From: Pseudodonghicola sp048268305
GTDB lineage: Bacteria; Pseudomonadota; Alphaproteobacteria; Rhodobacterales; Rhodobacteraceae
Length of the DNA: 64,000 nt
Direction: 5' to 3'
Assembly: GCF_048268305.1 (NCBI RefSeq)
Contig: NZ_JBLWVT010000007.1
Coordinates: 261,343 to 325,342, forward strand
In this document: one piece after another, positions 31,858-41,096 of the stretch
Layout of the letters: each line of letters opens with the position of its first letter
How positions within the stretch are numbered: the first letter of the stretch is position 1
Position numbers and translations under genes: made by a program
Notes under the pieces: model-generated
Told to the model about the DNA's origin: nothing
What the model saw: the letters and a program-made list of their open reading frames with translations, nothing else
Databases searched by the model: none

Positions 31858-33405
31858 TCAGCGCCTTTGCAGAACGGTTTCGATATAGCCGGTCGGGTCG
31901 AACAGCTGCCCGGCGGTGGCCTCGGTATATTTCAGCACCGGGCCTGCCAGCACCGTCAAGGCCACCAGCCCGGCAAGCAGCACGAAGACCGAGACGAAGG
32001 CAAGCCCGGGCACCGGCGCCGAGGCGAGCTCGGGGCTCATCGGCTTGCCGATATCGTCCTCCTCCTCTTCGGGCGGCTGGACGCTGCGGTCGTGCGATTT
32101 CCAGAACAGGATGCTGCCGGCGCGGGTCAGGCCGACGATGGTGATCAGCGAGGTGGTCAGCACCACCGCAAAGATCAGCCAGACCTGTTGGCTGGGCCAG
32201 GCCGCCGAGAGCACCAGCAGCTTGCCGATGAAGCCTGACAGCGGCGGCATCCCCGCCATGGCGATGGCGCCAGCGAAATAGAGCGCCGAGATCAGCCCGC
32301 TCTGCGGCATGGCGGGGCAGGGGATCAGCTTGCCGCCGCGCCGCTCGATCACCAGATCGGCGACCAGGAACAGCAGCGCCGCGGTGAAGGTGGAATGGAT
32401 GGCGTAATAGAGCGCCGCCGCCGTCGATTGCGGGGTGAAGAGCGAGATGGCGATCAGCAGGGTGCCCATCGAGGTGATGGCGCCGAAGGCGACCAGCCGG
32501 CCAAGCTCCCTGGCGCCGAGGATGCCGATCGAGCCCACCGTCAGTGTCAGCAGCGCCGCCGGCAGCAGCCAGTCGCCGACCAGCCCCTGGGTCGCCGCCA
32601 CATCGGGGCCGAAGACCAGCGTGTACATCCGCAGGATGGCATAGGCGCCGACCTTGGTCATGATGGCGAAGAGCGCCGCCACCGGCATCGGTGCGTTGGC
32701 ATAGGAGGCCGGCAGCCAGAAATGCAGCGGCAGCACCGCCGCCTTGATGGCGAAGACCAGGAGCAGCAGCACCGCCGCCACCCGGATCAGTGCGGTATCC
32801 TCGGCCGGCAGGGCGGCGACGCGCACCGCCAGATCGGCCATGTTCAGCGTGCCGGTCACCGAATAGATCGTTCCCAGGGCAATCAGGAACAGGCTGGAGC
32901 CGAGCAGGTTGTAGACCACATATTGCACCCCGGCCCGCAGCCGCTTGGAGCCGCCGCCGTGGATCATCAGCCCATAGGAGGCGATCAGCAGCACCTCGAA
33001 GAAGACGAAGAGGTTGAAGGCGTCGCCGGTCAGGAAGGCGCCGAGGATGCCCATCAACTGGAACTGGAACAGCGCGTGGAAATGCCGCCCCCGGGTATCC
33101 CAGCCCGAGCCGATGGCATAGAGCAGCACCGGCAGCGCCAGCAATGTCGTCAGCAGCACCATCATCGCCGACAACCGATCCAGCACCAGCACGATGCCGA
33201 AGGGCGCCGGCCAGTCGCCCAGTTCATAGACCTCGATCGAGCCGTCCATGGTATGCCAGAGCAGGGCCAGGGCGATGATGTTCAGCAGCACCACCGAGGC
33301 GACCGAGAACACCCGCTGCAGATCGCTGTGAAAGCGGATCGCCATCAGGATGAAGGGGCCAACCACCGCCGGCAGGACGATGGGCGCGATGATCAGGTTG
33401 CTCAT
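31858..33405 (-). CDS. mrpD: Na+/H+ antiporter subunit MrpD
   Basis: The 515-residue protein is homologous to the complex I subunits NuoM/NuoN and has about 14 transmembrane segments. The conserved FFEVLLIASYGLMIHGG (about 131-147) and KAAVLPLHFWLPASYANAP motifs with their Glu and Lys residues form the proton path. It overlaps mrpC by 4 bp. Confidence 0.95.
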   Translation of the reverse strand: MSNLIIAPIVLPAVVGPFILMAIRFHSDLQRVFSVASVVLLNIIALALLWHTMDGSIEVYELGDWPAPFGIVLVLDRLSAMMVLLTTLLALPVLLYAIGSGWDTRGRHFHALFQFQLMGILGAFLTGDAFNLFVFFEVLLIASYGLMIHGGGSKRLRAGVQYVVYNLLGSSLFLIALGTIYSVTGTLNMADLAVRVAALPAEDTALIRVAAVLLLLVFAIKAAVLPLHFWLPASYANAPMPVAALFAIMTKVGAYAILRMYTLVFGPDVAATQGLVGDWLLPAALLTLTVGSIGILGARELGRLVAFGAITSMGTLLIAISLFTPQSTAAALYYAIHSTFTAALLFLVADLVIERRGGKLIPCPAMPQSGLISALYFAGAIAMAGMPPLSGFIGKLLVLSAAWPSQQVWLIFAVVLTTSLITIVGLTRAGSILFWKSHDRSVQPPEEEEDDIGKPMSPELASAPVPGLAFVSVFVLLAGLVALTVLAGPVLKYTEATAGQLFDPTGYIETVLQRR

Positions 33406-33743
33406 GCGTCCTCTCCCTTGTCGTCGGACATGTCGATGCGGTCGTCACGGGCGGCCAGATAGGCGCTCAGCGCCATCATCAGCACCACGGCGGTCATCCC
33501 GAAGGAGATCACGATGGCGGTCAGCACCAGCGCCTGCGGAATCGGGTCGGTATATCCGGTGGCGTGCTCGCTCAGGATCGGCGGCTGGTTCAGCGCCAGC
33601 CGACCGGTGGCGAACAGGAACAGGTTCACCGCATAGGACAGGATCGACAGCCCCAGGATCACCGGAAAGGTGCGCTGCCGCAGGATCAGATAGATGCCGC
33701 CGGCGGTCAGGATGCCGACCGCACTGGCCAGAAGGATCTCCAT
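33402..33743 (-). CDS. mrpC: Na+/H+ antiporter subunit MrpC
   Basis: The 113-residue NuoK-like subunit has three helices and GGIYLILRQRTFPVILG near the N-terminus and the PQALVLTAIVISFG motif of MrpC. Spacing to mrpAB is 3 bp. Confidence 0.95.
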   Translation of the reverse strand: MEILLASAVGILTAGGIYLILRQRTFPVILGLSILSYAVNLFLFATGRLALNQPPILSEHATGYTDPIPQALVLTAIVISFGMTAVVLMMALSAYLAARDDRIDMSDDKGEDA

Positions 33744-33746
33744 CGC

Positions 33747-36605
33747 TCAGTGCCCCTCGTTCTCGTTGGTGTCGTCTTCTTCGCGCTCGGGATTGATGTC
33801 CATCGGATGCGCGCTGGCGATGCCGGGCTGCCAGGCATAGCGCGACAGGCTCTGCAGCGCCAAAAGCACCGCGCCCCAGACCGCCAGGAACACGCCCAGA
33901 TCGAAGAGCGCGGCAGTCGCCACCTCGAATTCCTCGAGATAGGGCAGGTGGATATAGCCGTAGTCGCTGGTCAGGAACGGCTTGCCGTTGAACCAGGCGC
34001 CCATGCCGGTGGCGGCGGCGACCAGAACGCCGGTGCCGATGATGCCGTGATAGGGCAGCCTTTGCCGCTCCGCCGCCCAGCCGAAGCCCGAGGCCATGTA
34101 TTGCATGATCACGGCGATGGCGGCGATCAGGCCGGCGACAAAGCCGCCGCCGGGCATGTTGTGGCCGCGGAAGAAGATATAGGCGGCGACCATGAAGGCG
34201 ATCGGCATCATCACCCGGGTGGCAACCACCATCATCAGCGGGTGGGCATCGCCCGCCAGTTGCTTCCAGGGCTTGCGGTTCAGCAGGCGTGCCCGCACCC
34301 GGCTTCCCAGCGTCGCTTCGGTGATCGCGAAGATGATGATCGCGGCGATCCCCAGAACGGTGATCTCGCCGAAGGTATCGAAGCCGCGGAAGTCGACCAG
34401 GATGACGTTGACCACATTGTGGCCGCCGCCGCCCTTGTAGGAATTCGCCAGATGGTATTCCGCGATCGAGGGCATGGCGAAATCGCGGGTCATCATCGCA
34501 TAGATCAGCCCGCCCATGCCAAGCCCGGCAACCACCGAGATCGCGATATCGCGGGTCCGCCGCGCCGGGCTGCTTTCCTTCGGCGTATCCTGCGGCAGGA
34601 AGTTCAGCGCCAGCAGCATCAGGATGATCGTCACCACCTCGACCGAAATCTGGGTCAGCGCCAGGTCGGGGGCGGAGAGATAGCTGAAGCTCAGCGACAC
34701 CATCAGCCCGGAGACCCCGATCAGCACCAGCGACAGCAGCCGGTTGCGGTGGAAGGCCACCACGCAGAGCGAGGAGCCGACCAGGCAGAACCAGCCCAGC
34801 AGCGGCATCGCGGTGATCGGCAGGGTGGCGTGGGTCCGCGGGCCGAGACTGCCGCTGCCGAAAGCGTACCAGCCAAGTCCGACGGTGAAGACCAGGAAGA
34901 TCACCGCATAGCGGGTGAGCGAGCCGTTGTGCAGGCCTTGGGTGATGCCCCGCGCCAGCGCGGTGGCGGCGCCGATGATGGCGTCGAAGATCGCCTTCGC
35001 CTCGGGGCGGGGCAGGTTGTTCCAGACCGCGCGGGCACCGCCATAGGCCAGCAGCAGCAGGATGCCGCCCAGAACCGCCGCGATCGACATGTAAAGCGCC
35101 GGGGTCAGCCCGTGCCAGAGGGCGGGGTGGAAATGCACCTCGTGCCCGGTGACGGCCGCAGCGGCTGCGGTGACGATCGGCGTGGCGAAGGTATTCGGGA
35201 AGAGCCCGATCAGCACCACAAGCGCCACCAGGATCGCCGGCGGCAGCCAGAGGCCCGGGCCCGGATCATGCGGATGGCTGGGATAATCGTGGCGCTTCTT
35301 GCCCAGGAAGACATGGGCGATATAGCGCAGCGAATAGGCCACCGAGAAGAGCGCGCCGAAGACCGCCAGCGCCGGCACCAGCCAGGTCACCCCGGCCCAG
35401 TCGGCATGGGCGGCGGCCTCGAGCATCATTTCCTTCGACAGGAAGCCGTTGAAGGGCGGGATGCCGGCCATCGACAGCGCCGCGATCCCCGCCAGGGTGA
35501 AGGTCAGCGGCATCAGGTGTCGCAGCCCGCCCAAGAGCTTGATGTCGCGGGTATGGGTCTCGTGGTCGATGATGCCCGCATTCATGAACAGCGAGGCTTT
35601 GAAGGTCGCGTGGTTGATGATGTGGAAGACGGCGGCGACCGCCGCGGCCTCGGTCCCGAAGCCAAGGAGCATGGTGATCAGCCCGAGGTGGCTGACGGTC
35701 GAGTAGGCCAGCAGCGCTTTCAGATCGTCCTTGAACAGCGCGATCACCGCGCCCAGCACCATGGTGATCAGCCCGACCGAGCCGACGATGTAGAACCACA
35801 GATCGGTGCCCGACAGCACCGGCCACATCCGCGCCATCAGGAACAGCCCCGCCTTCACCATGGTGGCCGAATGCAGATAGGCCGACACCGGGGTGGGGGC
35901 GGCCATGGCGTGCGGCAACCAGAAGTGGAAGGGGAATTGCGCCGATTTGGCGAAACAGCCCAGCAGGATCAGGATCAGCGCCGGCGCATAGAGCGGCGAG
36001 GCCTGGATCAGATCCTTGTGCTGGAGAATGACGCTCAGGTCATAGCTGCCCACGATATGGCCCAGGATCAGCATGCCCCCGATCATCGACAGCCCGCCGG
36101 CCCCGGTCACCGTCAGCGCCATCCGCGCCCCCTGCCGCCCTTCGGGCAGGTGTTTCCAGAAGCCGATCAGCAGGAAGGACGAGAGCGAGGTCAGTTCCCA
36201 GAAAATCAGCAGAAGCAGGATGTTGTCGCACAGCACGATGCCCACCATCGCGCCCTGGAACAGCAGCAGATAGCTGTAGAACTGCCCCATCGGATCCTCG
36301 CGGCTGAGATAGAAGCGCGCATAGGAGATGATCAGCAGGCCGATCCCGAGGATCAGCGAGGCGAAGAGGAGCCCGAGGCCGTCAAGCTGGAAATTTGCGT
36401 TGAGCCCCAGATCGGGCAGCCAGGCGAGCCTTGCGGTGACGACCTCACCCCGCAGGACGGCGGGGGCGTTGGTCAGCAGCCCGATCAGGGCCAGCAGGGT
36501 GACGCCCCCGGTCGAAAGCGAGGCGGCATTGCGCCCGGCGCGGATCAGCAGGGCAGGGAACACGGCGCCGAGAAAGGGCAGGGCCGCGATCAGAAAGAGG
36601 GACAA
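33747..36605 (-). CDS. mrpA: Fused MrpA-MrpB Na+/H+ antiporter subunit
   Basis: The 952-residue protein is a MrpA (NuoL-like, about residues 1-790 including the C-terminal MrpA extension) fused to MrpB (last 150 residues, MMPIAFMVAAYIFFRGHNMPGGGFVAG and the GAWFNGKP stretch), the layout of alphaproteobacterial PhaA. Conserved motifs include FWELTSLSSFLLIGFW and the HSATMVKAG lysine helix. I chose TTG 36605 because GGAGA lies 6 nt upstream (TTGGAGAACCGAC); an earlier TTG at 36656 adds an unlikely polar segment. The six-gene operon lacks only a separate mrpB. Confidence 0.93.
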   Translation of the reverse strand: MSLFLIAALPFLGAVFPALLIRAGRNAASLSTGGVTLLALIGLLTNAPAVLRGEVVTARLAWLPDLGLNANFQLDGLGLLFASLILGIGLLIISYARFYLSREDPMGQFYSYLLLFQGAMVGIVLCDNILLLLIFWELTSLSSFLLIGFWKHLPEGRQGARMALTVTGAGGLSMIGGMLILGHIVGSYDLSVILQHKDLIQASPLYAPALILILLGCFAKSAQFPFHFWLPHAMAAPTPVSAYLHSATMVKAGLFLMARMWPVLSGTDLWFYIVGSVGLITMVLGAVIALFKDDLKALLAYSTVSHLGLITMLLGFGTEAAAVAAVFHIINHATFKASLFMNAGIIDHETHTRDIKLLGGLRHLMPLTFTLAGIAALSMAGIPPFNGFLSKEMMLEAAAHADWAGVTWLVPALAVFGALFSVAYSLRYIAHVFLGKKRHDYPSHPHDPGPGLWLPPAILVALVVLIGLFPNTFATPIVTAAAAAVTGHEVHFHPALWHGLTPALYMSIAAVLGGILLLLAYGGARAVWNNLPRPEAKAIFDAIIGAATALARGITQGLHNGSLTRYAVIFLVFTVGLGWYAFGSGSLGPRTHATLPITAMPLLGWFCLVGSSLCVVAFHRNRLLSLVLIGVSGLMVSLSFSYLSAPDLALTQISVEVVTIILMLLALNFLPQDTPKESSPARRTRDIAISVVAGLGMGGLIYAMMTRDFAMPSIAEYHLANSYKGGGGHNVVNVILVDFRGFDTFGEITVLGIAAIIIFAITEATLGSRVRARLLNRKPWKQLAGDAHPLMMVVATRVMMPIAFMVAAYIFFRGHNMPGGGFVAGLIAAIAVIMQYMASGFGWAAERQRLPYHGIIGTGVLVAAATGMGAWFNGKPFLTSDYGYIHLPYLEEFEVATAALFDLGVFLAVWGAVLLALQSLSRYAWQPGIASAHPMDINPEREEDDTNENEGH

Positions 36606-36656
36606 GTCGGTTCTCCAACGTAGCGGGCGACAGCGGGTTTCATCTTGCCTAAGCAA

Positions 36657-37032
36657 TTTTGTGACACTGTCCAGCCCCGGAGGGAGCCGGGCGGATCAGT
36701 TTCACAGGGCGATCACGAATTTTTCAGAACATGGTGCCGACTCGGGCAGGAACAAGGACCGAGGGCACGGGGCAGGGCTGAAGATCATGCCGGAACATGG
36801 CATCTTTGGCGCGTGGTGCGTCTGAGTGCCGATCTGTCATCCGGCCGTCTCCTCCTGTCGGTTGTCTTGGTCTTGCCGGGGGAGATAGCGCGAAAGCCCC
36901 GGATTGTCACCCGAAAGCGGCAGAAAATGGCAGGACAAGCGGCCGCAGCGGGGTGGTTTGTCATCCGGGAGGGGGCGCGCCACCCGGCCGTGGCCGGAAG
37001 CGTGACAGCACCTGAAAGACGCGTTTGCCGAG
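36657..37032. other. Region without a supportable gene
   Basis: This 375-bp gap lies between the mrp operon start and the MerR gene's end. No frame has a recognisable product. It should hold the mrp promoter on the minus strand, but no clear boxes stand out. A TGTCA(T/C)CCGG-like word occurs three times (near 36836, 36905 and 36959). Confidence 0.4.
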
Positions 37033-37470
37033 TCACTGACCTTTGCCAAGGGCGGGCTTCGCCCGCGATGCCTGGCGCTGTCGCATATTGCGGGCCAGGG
37101 CCGTGCGCATCAGGCGACGGAAGCTCGGGCATTGCAGGTGGCTGGGGGCGCTGCAATTGGCCACATGTCTCAGACCATCGCGCAGCGCCGTCAGTTCCCT
37201 GATGCGCACATCCAATGTGTCGGCCTGGCTGAGCAGCCGGTCGCGCTTGATTTCGGGCGGGCCGCTATCGCCCAGCATCTCGGCCATTTCCGCCAGAGAG
37301 AAGCCTGCGATCTGGCCCAGAGAGATCAACGACAGGCGGATCAGCACATCGGCATCGAAGGTGCGCCGAAGCCCGTGCCGTCCGACCGAGCGGATCAGCC
37401 CCATCGTTTCGTAATGGCGCAGGGCAGAGGCGGGAATACCGCTTTTCCGGGCCACTTCGGAAATGTCCAT
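37033..37470 (-). CDS. MerR-family transcriptional regulator
   Basis: The 145-residue protein begins MDISEVARKSGIPASALRHYETMGLI, the MerR helix-turn-helix with its wing (RHGLRRTFDADV), followed by a dimerisation helix. It has only two C-terminal cysteines (ANCSAPSHLQC), so it lacks the four-cysteine iron-sulphur site of SoxR and the CadR/ZntR metal loop. It is divergent from a DUF2938 gene that it probably controls. ATG 37473 (one codon earlier) is an alternative start. Confidence 0.9.
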   Translation of the reverse strand: MDISEVARKSGIPASALRHYETMGLIRSVGRHGLRRTFDADVLIRLSLISLGQIAGFSLAEMAEMLGDSGPPEIKRDRLLSQADTLDVRIRELTALRDGLRHVANCSAPSHLQCPSFRRLMRTALARNMRQRQASRAKPALGKGQ

Positions 37471-37478
37471 CATGATGC

Positions 37479-37509
37479 TTGACCTCAAGTCGACTTCAAG
37501 TGGCATCCT
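37479..37509 (+). promoter_or_regulatory. Candidate MerR-controlled promoter
   Basis: TTGACC (37479-37484) and a weak CATCCT (37504-37509) are 19 bp apart, the long spacing typical of MerR-activated promoters. AAGTCGACTT, a 10-bp palindrome at 37487-37496, sits in the spacer and resembles the SoxR-box core. Confidence 0.5.
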
Positions 37510-37546
37510 GCCCGGCATGACGCAAATCGGCAAGGAAGACCAACAG

Positions 37547-38059
37547 ATGCCTTTCAGTGAAAACAGTGCTTTGCAGACGGTTTTGAATGCCGTTCTTCTA
37601 GGCGGCGGCGCGACGCTGTTCATGGACCTCGTCGCGGTGGCGCGCCATCGGCTGTTTGGCGTGAAGGGATTGGAGTACGCGCTGGTCGGGCGCTGGTTGG
37701 GGCATCTGCCCCGGGGCGTTCTGCTGCATCGGCCGATCAGCCGGAGTGCGCCGATCTGGGCCGAGCGGGCCATCGGCTGGGGCGCACATTATGCGATCGG
37801 GATCATGTTCGCGGGCCTGTTCCTTGCGATCGTCCCGTCAACCTGGCTGGCCGCCCCGGCCTTGTGGCCGTCATTGGCGTTTGGTCTCGGAACCGTGACG
37901 GTTCCGTTCTTTCTGCTTCAGCCCTGTCTGGGGGCCGGGGTCGCGGCCAGCAAGACGCCGCATCCATGGCGTGCGCGCTATCAAAGCGCGATTGCGCATC
38001 TTACCTTCGGGCTCGGGCTGTGGGGGACTGGGTGGGCAGCGGTGCTGGCCGCCGGGTAA
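37547..38059 (+). CDS. DUF2938 membrane protein
   Basis: The 170-residue protein has four to five hydrophobic segments and the DUF2938 pattern: GGGATLFMDL near residue 20, RWLGHLPRG, ERAIGWGAHYAIG and PHPWRARYQSA with conserved His and Arg. Its function is unknown. ATG 37547 was chosen for the AAGGAAG site 8 nt upstream. It is driven from the MerR-type promoter. Confidence 0.87.
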   Translation: MPFSENSALQTVLNAVLLGGGATLFMDLVAVARHRLFGVKGLEYALVGRWLGHLPRGVLLHRPISRSAPIWAERAIGWGAHYAIGIMFAGLFLAIVPSTWLAAPALWPSLAFGLGTVTVPFFLLQPCLGAGVAASKTPHPWRARYQSAIAHLTFGLGLWGTGWAAVLAAG

Positions 38060-38132
38060 CGGGGTCCAGTTCCTCGCCGATGGGGGCAGGGGAGGCTCTG
38101 TTGCTTGGGGAGAAAAGGGGGGCAAGCGCCCC

Positions 38133-38378
38133 CTATCCCCCCTTCAGCCGCGCCATCAGCACAACCTCGCTGTCCTCCCCGACCGGTTCGGTCAGGGAGG
38201 AGGAGATCATCTTGCCGTCGACGGCGACCGAGACGCCGGCGTCGAGCGTCGGCCCGAGCGCGGGGTAATCGCGGCGGAGGGCGGTCAGGATCTGGCCCAC
38301 CGTGCGCCCCTCGACCTCGACGCTGTCGCGTCCGTCGACCAGGGGGCGCAGCCCGGACCAGAGCCGGACCTCAACCAT
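38133..38378 (-). CDS. MoaD/ThiS-family sulfur-carrier-like protein
   Basis: The 81-residue protein has a beta-grasp pattern (VEVRLWSGLRPLV at 2-14, EGRTVGQILTALRRDYPAL, DGKMISSSL) and ends LKGG, with the Gly-Gly that would be adenylated for sulfur transfer. It overlaps the end of the molybdenum-subunit gene by 8 bp, so it is the fourth gene of that operon; a role in molybdenum cofactor sulfuration or maturation is inferred. The ending is Gly-Gly, so it may work as a carrier. Confidence 0.8.
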   Translation of the reverse strand: MVEVRLWSGLRPLVDGRDSVEVEGRTVGQILTALRRDYPALGPTLDAGVSVAVDGKMISSSLTEPVGEDSEVVLMARLKGG

Positions 38379-40617
38379 TCTTGCTCTCCAGCGCCTCCAG
38401 CACGCGGGCGGGGCGCATCGGCAAGTGCCGCATCCGCACGCCCACGGCATTCGACACCGCATTGGCGATGGCCGCCAGCGGCGGGCAGATCGAGGTTTCG
38501 CCGACACCCCTCACGCCGAAGGGGTGGCCGGGGTTCGGCACCTCGACGATCACCGTGTCGATGAAGGGCAGGTCGGAGGCCACCGGAATACGGTAGTCGA
38601 GGAAGCCGGCGTTCTGCAGCCGCCCGTCCTCGCCATAGATATATTCCTCGTTCAGCGCCCAGCCGATGCCCTGGGCGGCGCCGCCCTGGAACTGGCCCTC
38701 GACATAGGTGGGGTGGATCGCCTTGCCGGCGTCCTGCACCACGGTATAGCGCACCACCTTGGTCGCGCCGGTCTCGGGATCGACCTCGGCATCGACGATA
38801 TGGGCGGCGAAGCTCACGCCCGCGCCTTCCGGTGTCGCCTCGAAATGGCCGTTGATCGGCCCGCCGGTGGCGCCCATGTCGGCGGTCAGCTCGGTGATGT
38901 GCAGGGGCTCGTGATCGCCGGCATTGGGGCCCGAGGGTTTGGCATAGCCATCCTCCCAATAGACCGCCTCTTCCGGGATGTCCCATTTCGCCGCCGCGCG
39001 CCGGCACAGCTCTTCCACCGCCGCCTCGGCCGCCTTGATGGTGGCGAGCCCGCTGGCATAGGTCACCCGGCTGCCATGGCTGATCTCGTTATAGCCCAGC
39101 GAAGAGGTATCGGCGATGGTGCAGCGGATGTTCTCGTAAGGAATCCCCAGCACCTCGGCCGCCATCAGCGCCATCGACGCACGCGAGCCGCCGATATCGG
39201 GGGTGCCGACCATGATCTGGGCCGAGCCGTCCTCGGACATCGCCAGCGAGACCGAGGTTTCGCCGCCGTGGTTGAACCAGAAGCCGCAGGACACCCCGCG
39301 CCCCTGGCCCGGTTTCACCGGGGCGGCGTAATGCGGATGCGCCTTGGCGGCTTCCAGCGTTTCCACCAGGCCGATGCGGGGCCATTTCGGGCCGAAGCTC
39401 GCCTGCGTGCCCTCGCGCGAGGCGTTCTTGAGCCGCACCTCGATCGGGTCGAGGCCGAGCTGATTGCAAAGCTCGTCTATCACCGATTCCACCGCGAAGG
39501 CCGCCATCGGCGAGCCCGGCGCGCGATAGGCGGCCTGTTTCGGGCGGTTGGTCATCACGTCATAGCCGACCTGATGCACGTTCTTCAGGTTATAGGGCGC
39601 GAAGGCGCACATCGCCGTCATGTCGCAGGGCGCGCCCGGAAAGGCGCCGCCCTGCAGCCGGAAGATGCCCTGCGCGGCGGTGAGGGTGCCGTCCTTCTTC
39701 ATCCCGATCTTGACCTCCATTGAGGTGGAGGAGGTCGGGCCTGAGGCGCGGAACACTTCCGAACGGGTCATCACCAGCTTGACCGGTCGGTTGGCCTTGC
39801 GGCTGAGCGCCAGCGCGACGGGTTCGATGAAGACGGTGGTCTTGCCGCCGAAGCCGCCGCCGATTTCCGAGGCGGTGACGCGCAGCTGGCTGGTTTCCAG
39901 CCCCAGCAGCGCGGCGCAGACCTTTTGCACGTTCCAGTGGCCCTGGGTGCAGCACCAAAGCTCGCCCTTGCCATCGCCGCCCAGCGTGCCGAGGCAGGCG
40001 TGCGGCTCGATATAGCCCTGGTGGGTTGCCTCGGTGGTAAAGTGATCCTCCACCACCAGATCGGCCTCGGCGAAACCAGCCTCGATATCGCCGTGACCGC
40101 TTTCGTAATAGCGCACGACGTTCGGGTGCAGCCCCGCGGGGACAGAGGTATCGGCGGCGCCGTCGCGGATCTCCGGGGCGCCCGGTTCCATCGCCTTGTC
40201 GACATCGGTGACATGCGGCAGCAGCTCATATTCCACCTCGATCGCCTTGATCGCGTCGCGCGCGATCAGCGCCGAGGTGGCAGCGACGGCGGCCACGGCG
40301 TGGCCGTCATAGAGCGCCTTTTCGCCCGCCATGACGTTTTCCAGGATATTCCAATCCTCGCCCGTCAGCCCGGTGGCGAAATCGGCGCGGGTGACCACGG
40401 CCTTGACGCCCTCCATCGCCAGCGCCTTGCTGGCGTCGATCTTGACGATCTTCGCATGGGCATGCGGGCTGCGCTTGATCGCGGCAAAGAGCATGCCGGG
40501 CGCGGTGGCATCGGCGCCGAACTTGGCGCGGCCGGTGACCTTGTCGAGCCCGTCGGGACGATCTGGACGGGTGCCGACATATTTGAACCCGGTGGTTTTC
40601 GAGCTGTCCAACGCCAT
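38371..40617 (-). CDS. Molybdenum hydroxylase large subunit (xanthine dehydrogenase family)
   Basis: The 748-residue subunit binds molybdopterin. Visible features are the N-terminal aldehyde-oxidase a/b-hammerhead domain (GRAKFGADATAPGMLFA near 28-44), GGGFGGKT for the cofactor site (about 253-260), QAAYRAPGSPMA in place of the CO-dehydrogenase AYxCSFR loop, and VGETSICPPLAAIANAV with the catalytic glutamate late in the chain. It is therefore not form I CO dehydrogenase. The substrate is unknown; nearby aromatic genes make an N-heterocycle or aromatic acid possible. It overlaps the 2Fe-2S subunit gene by 1 bp. Confidence 0.92.
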   Translation of the reverse strand: MALDSSKTTGFKYVGTRPDRPDGLDKVTGRAKFGADATAPGMLFAAIKRSPHAHAKIVKIDASKALAMEGVKAVVTRADFATGLTGEDWNILENVMAGEKALYDGHAVAAVAATSALIARDAIKAIEVEYELLPHVTDVDKAMEPGAPEIRDGAADTSVPAGLHPNVVRYYESGHGDIEAGFAEADLVVEDHFTTEATHQGYIEPHACLGTLGGDGKGELWCCTQGHWNVQKVCAALLGLETSQLRVTASEIGGGFGGKTTVFIEPVALALSRKANRPVKLVMTRSEVFRASGPTSSTSMEVKIGMKKDGTLTAAQGIFRLQGGAFPGAPCDMTAMCAFAPYNLKNVHQVGYDVMTNRPKQAAYRAPGSPMAAFAVESVIDELCNQLGLDPIEVRLKNASREGTQASFGPKWPRIGLVETLEAAKAHPHYAAPVKPGQGRGVSCGFWFNHGGETSVSLAMSEDGSAQIMVGTPDIGGSRASMALMAAEVLGIPYENIRCTIADTSSLGYNEISHGSRVTYASGLATIKAAEAAVEELCRRAAAKWDIPEEAVYWEDGYAKPSGPNAGDHEPLHITELTADMGATGGPINGHFEATPEGAGVSFAAHIVDAEVDPETGATKVVRYTVVQDAGKAIHPTYVEGQFQGGAAQGIGWALNEEYIYGEDGRLQNAGFLDYRIPVASDLPFIDTVIVEVPNPGHPFGVRGVGETSICPPLAAIANAVSNAVGVRMRHLPMRPARVLEALESKNG

Positions 40618-41096
40618 TACGAGGCCTCCCGCATTTCGGCCGCGGTATCCATCACGGCGCGAATGATCTTGTCATAACCGGTACAGCGGCAGAGGTTGCC
40701 GGCCAGCCAGTAACGGACTTCCGTTTCGGTCGGGTCGGGGTTCTTCTCCAGCAGCGATTTCGCCGCGATCAGAATGCCCGGGGTGCAGATGCCGCATTGC
40801 AGGGCGGCATATTCGATGAACTTCTTCTGCAGGGGATGCAGGGTTTCGCCCTGGGCGATGCCCTCGACGGTGCCGATCTCCTTGCCCTCGGCCTCGACCC
40901 CCAGCATCAGGCAGGAACAGACCAGTCGGCCGTCGACGGTGACCGAACAGGCGCCGCAATCGCCGGTGCCGCAGCCTTCCTTGGCGCCGGTCAGCCCCAG
41001 CCGGTCGCGCAGCACGTCCAGCAGGGTTTCGCGCGGGTCGCAGAGGAATTCGACCTCATCGCCATTCACTTTCGCGGTTACATGCGTCTTGCTCAT
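40617..41096 (-). CDS. Molybdenum hydroxylase [2Fe-2S] subunit
   Basis: The 159-residue protein has the plant-type ferredoxin cluster (CDPRETLLDVLRDRLGLTG, then GCGTGDCGACSV) and the second domain with QCGICTPG and CRCTGYDKI. It passes electrons from Mo to FAD. It overlaps both neighbours. Confidence 0.95.
   Translation of the reverse strand: MSKTHVTAKVNGDEVEFLCDPRETLLDVLRDRLGLTGAKEGCGTGDCGACSVTVDGRLVCSCLMLGVEAEGKEIGTVEGIAQGETLHPLQKKFIEYAALQCGICTPGILIAAKSLLEKNPDPTETEVRYWLAGNLCRCTGYDKIIRAVMDTAAEMREAS

Noticed and set aside
33564..36623. Open frame of about 1000 codons on the plus strand opposite mrpAB
   Set aside because: It is a shadow of the mrpAB gene, with His/Gln/Arg-rich composition and no motifs.
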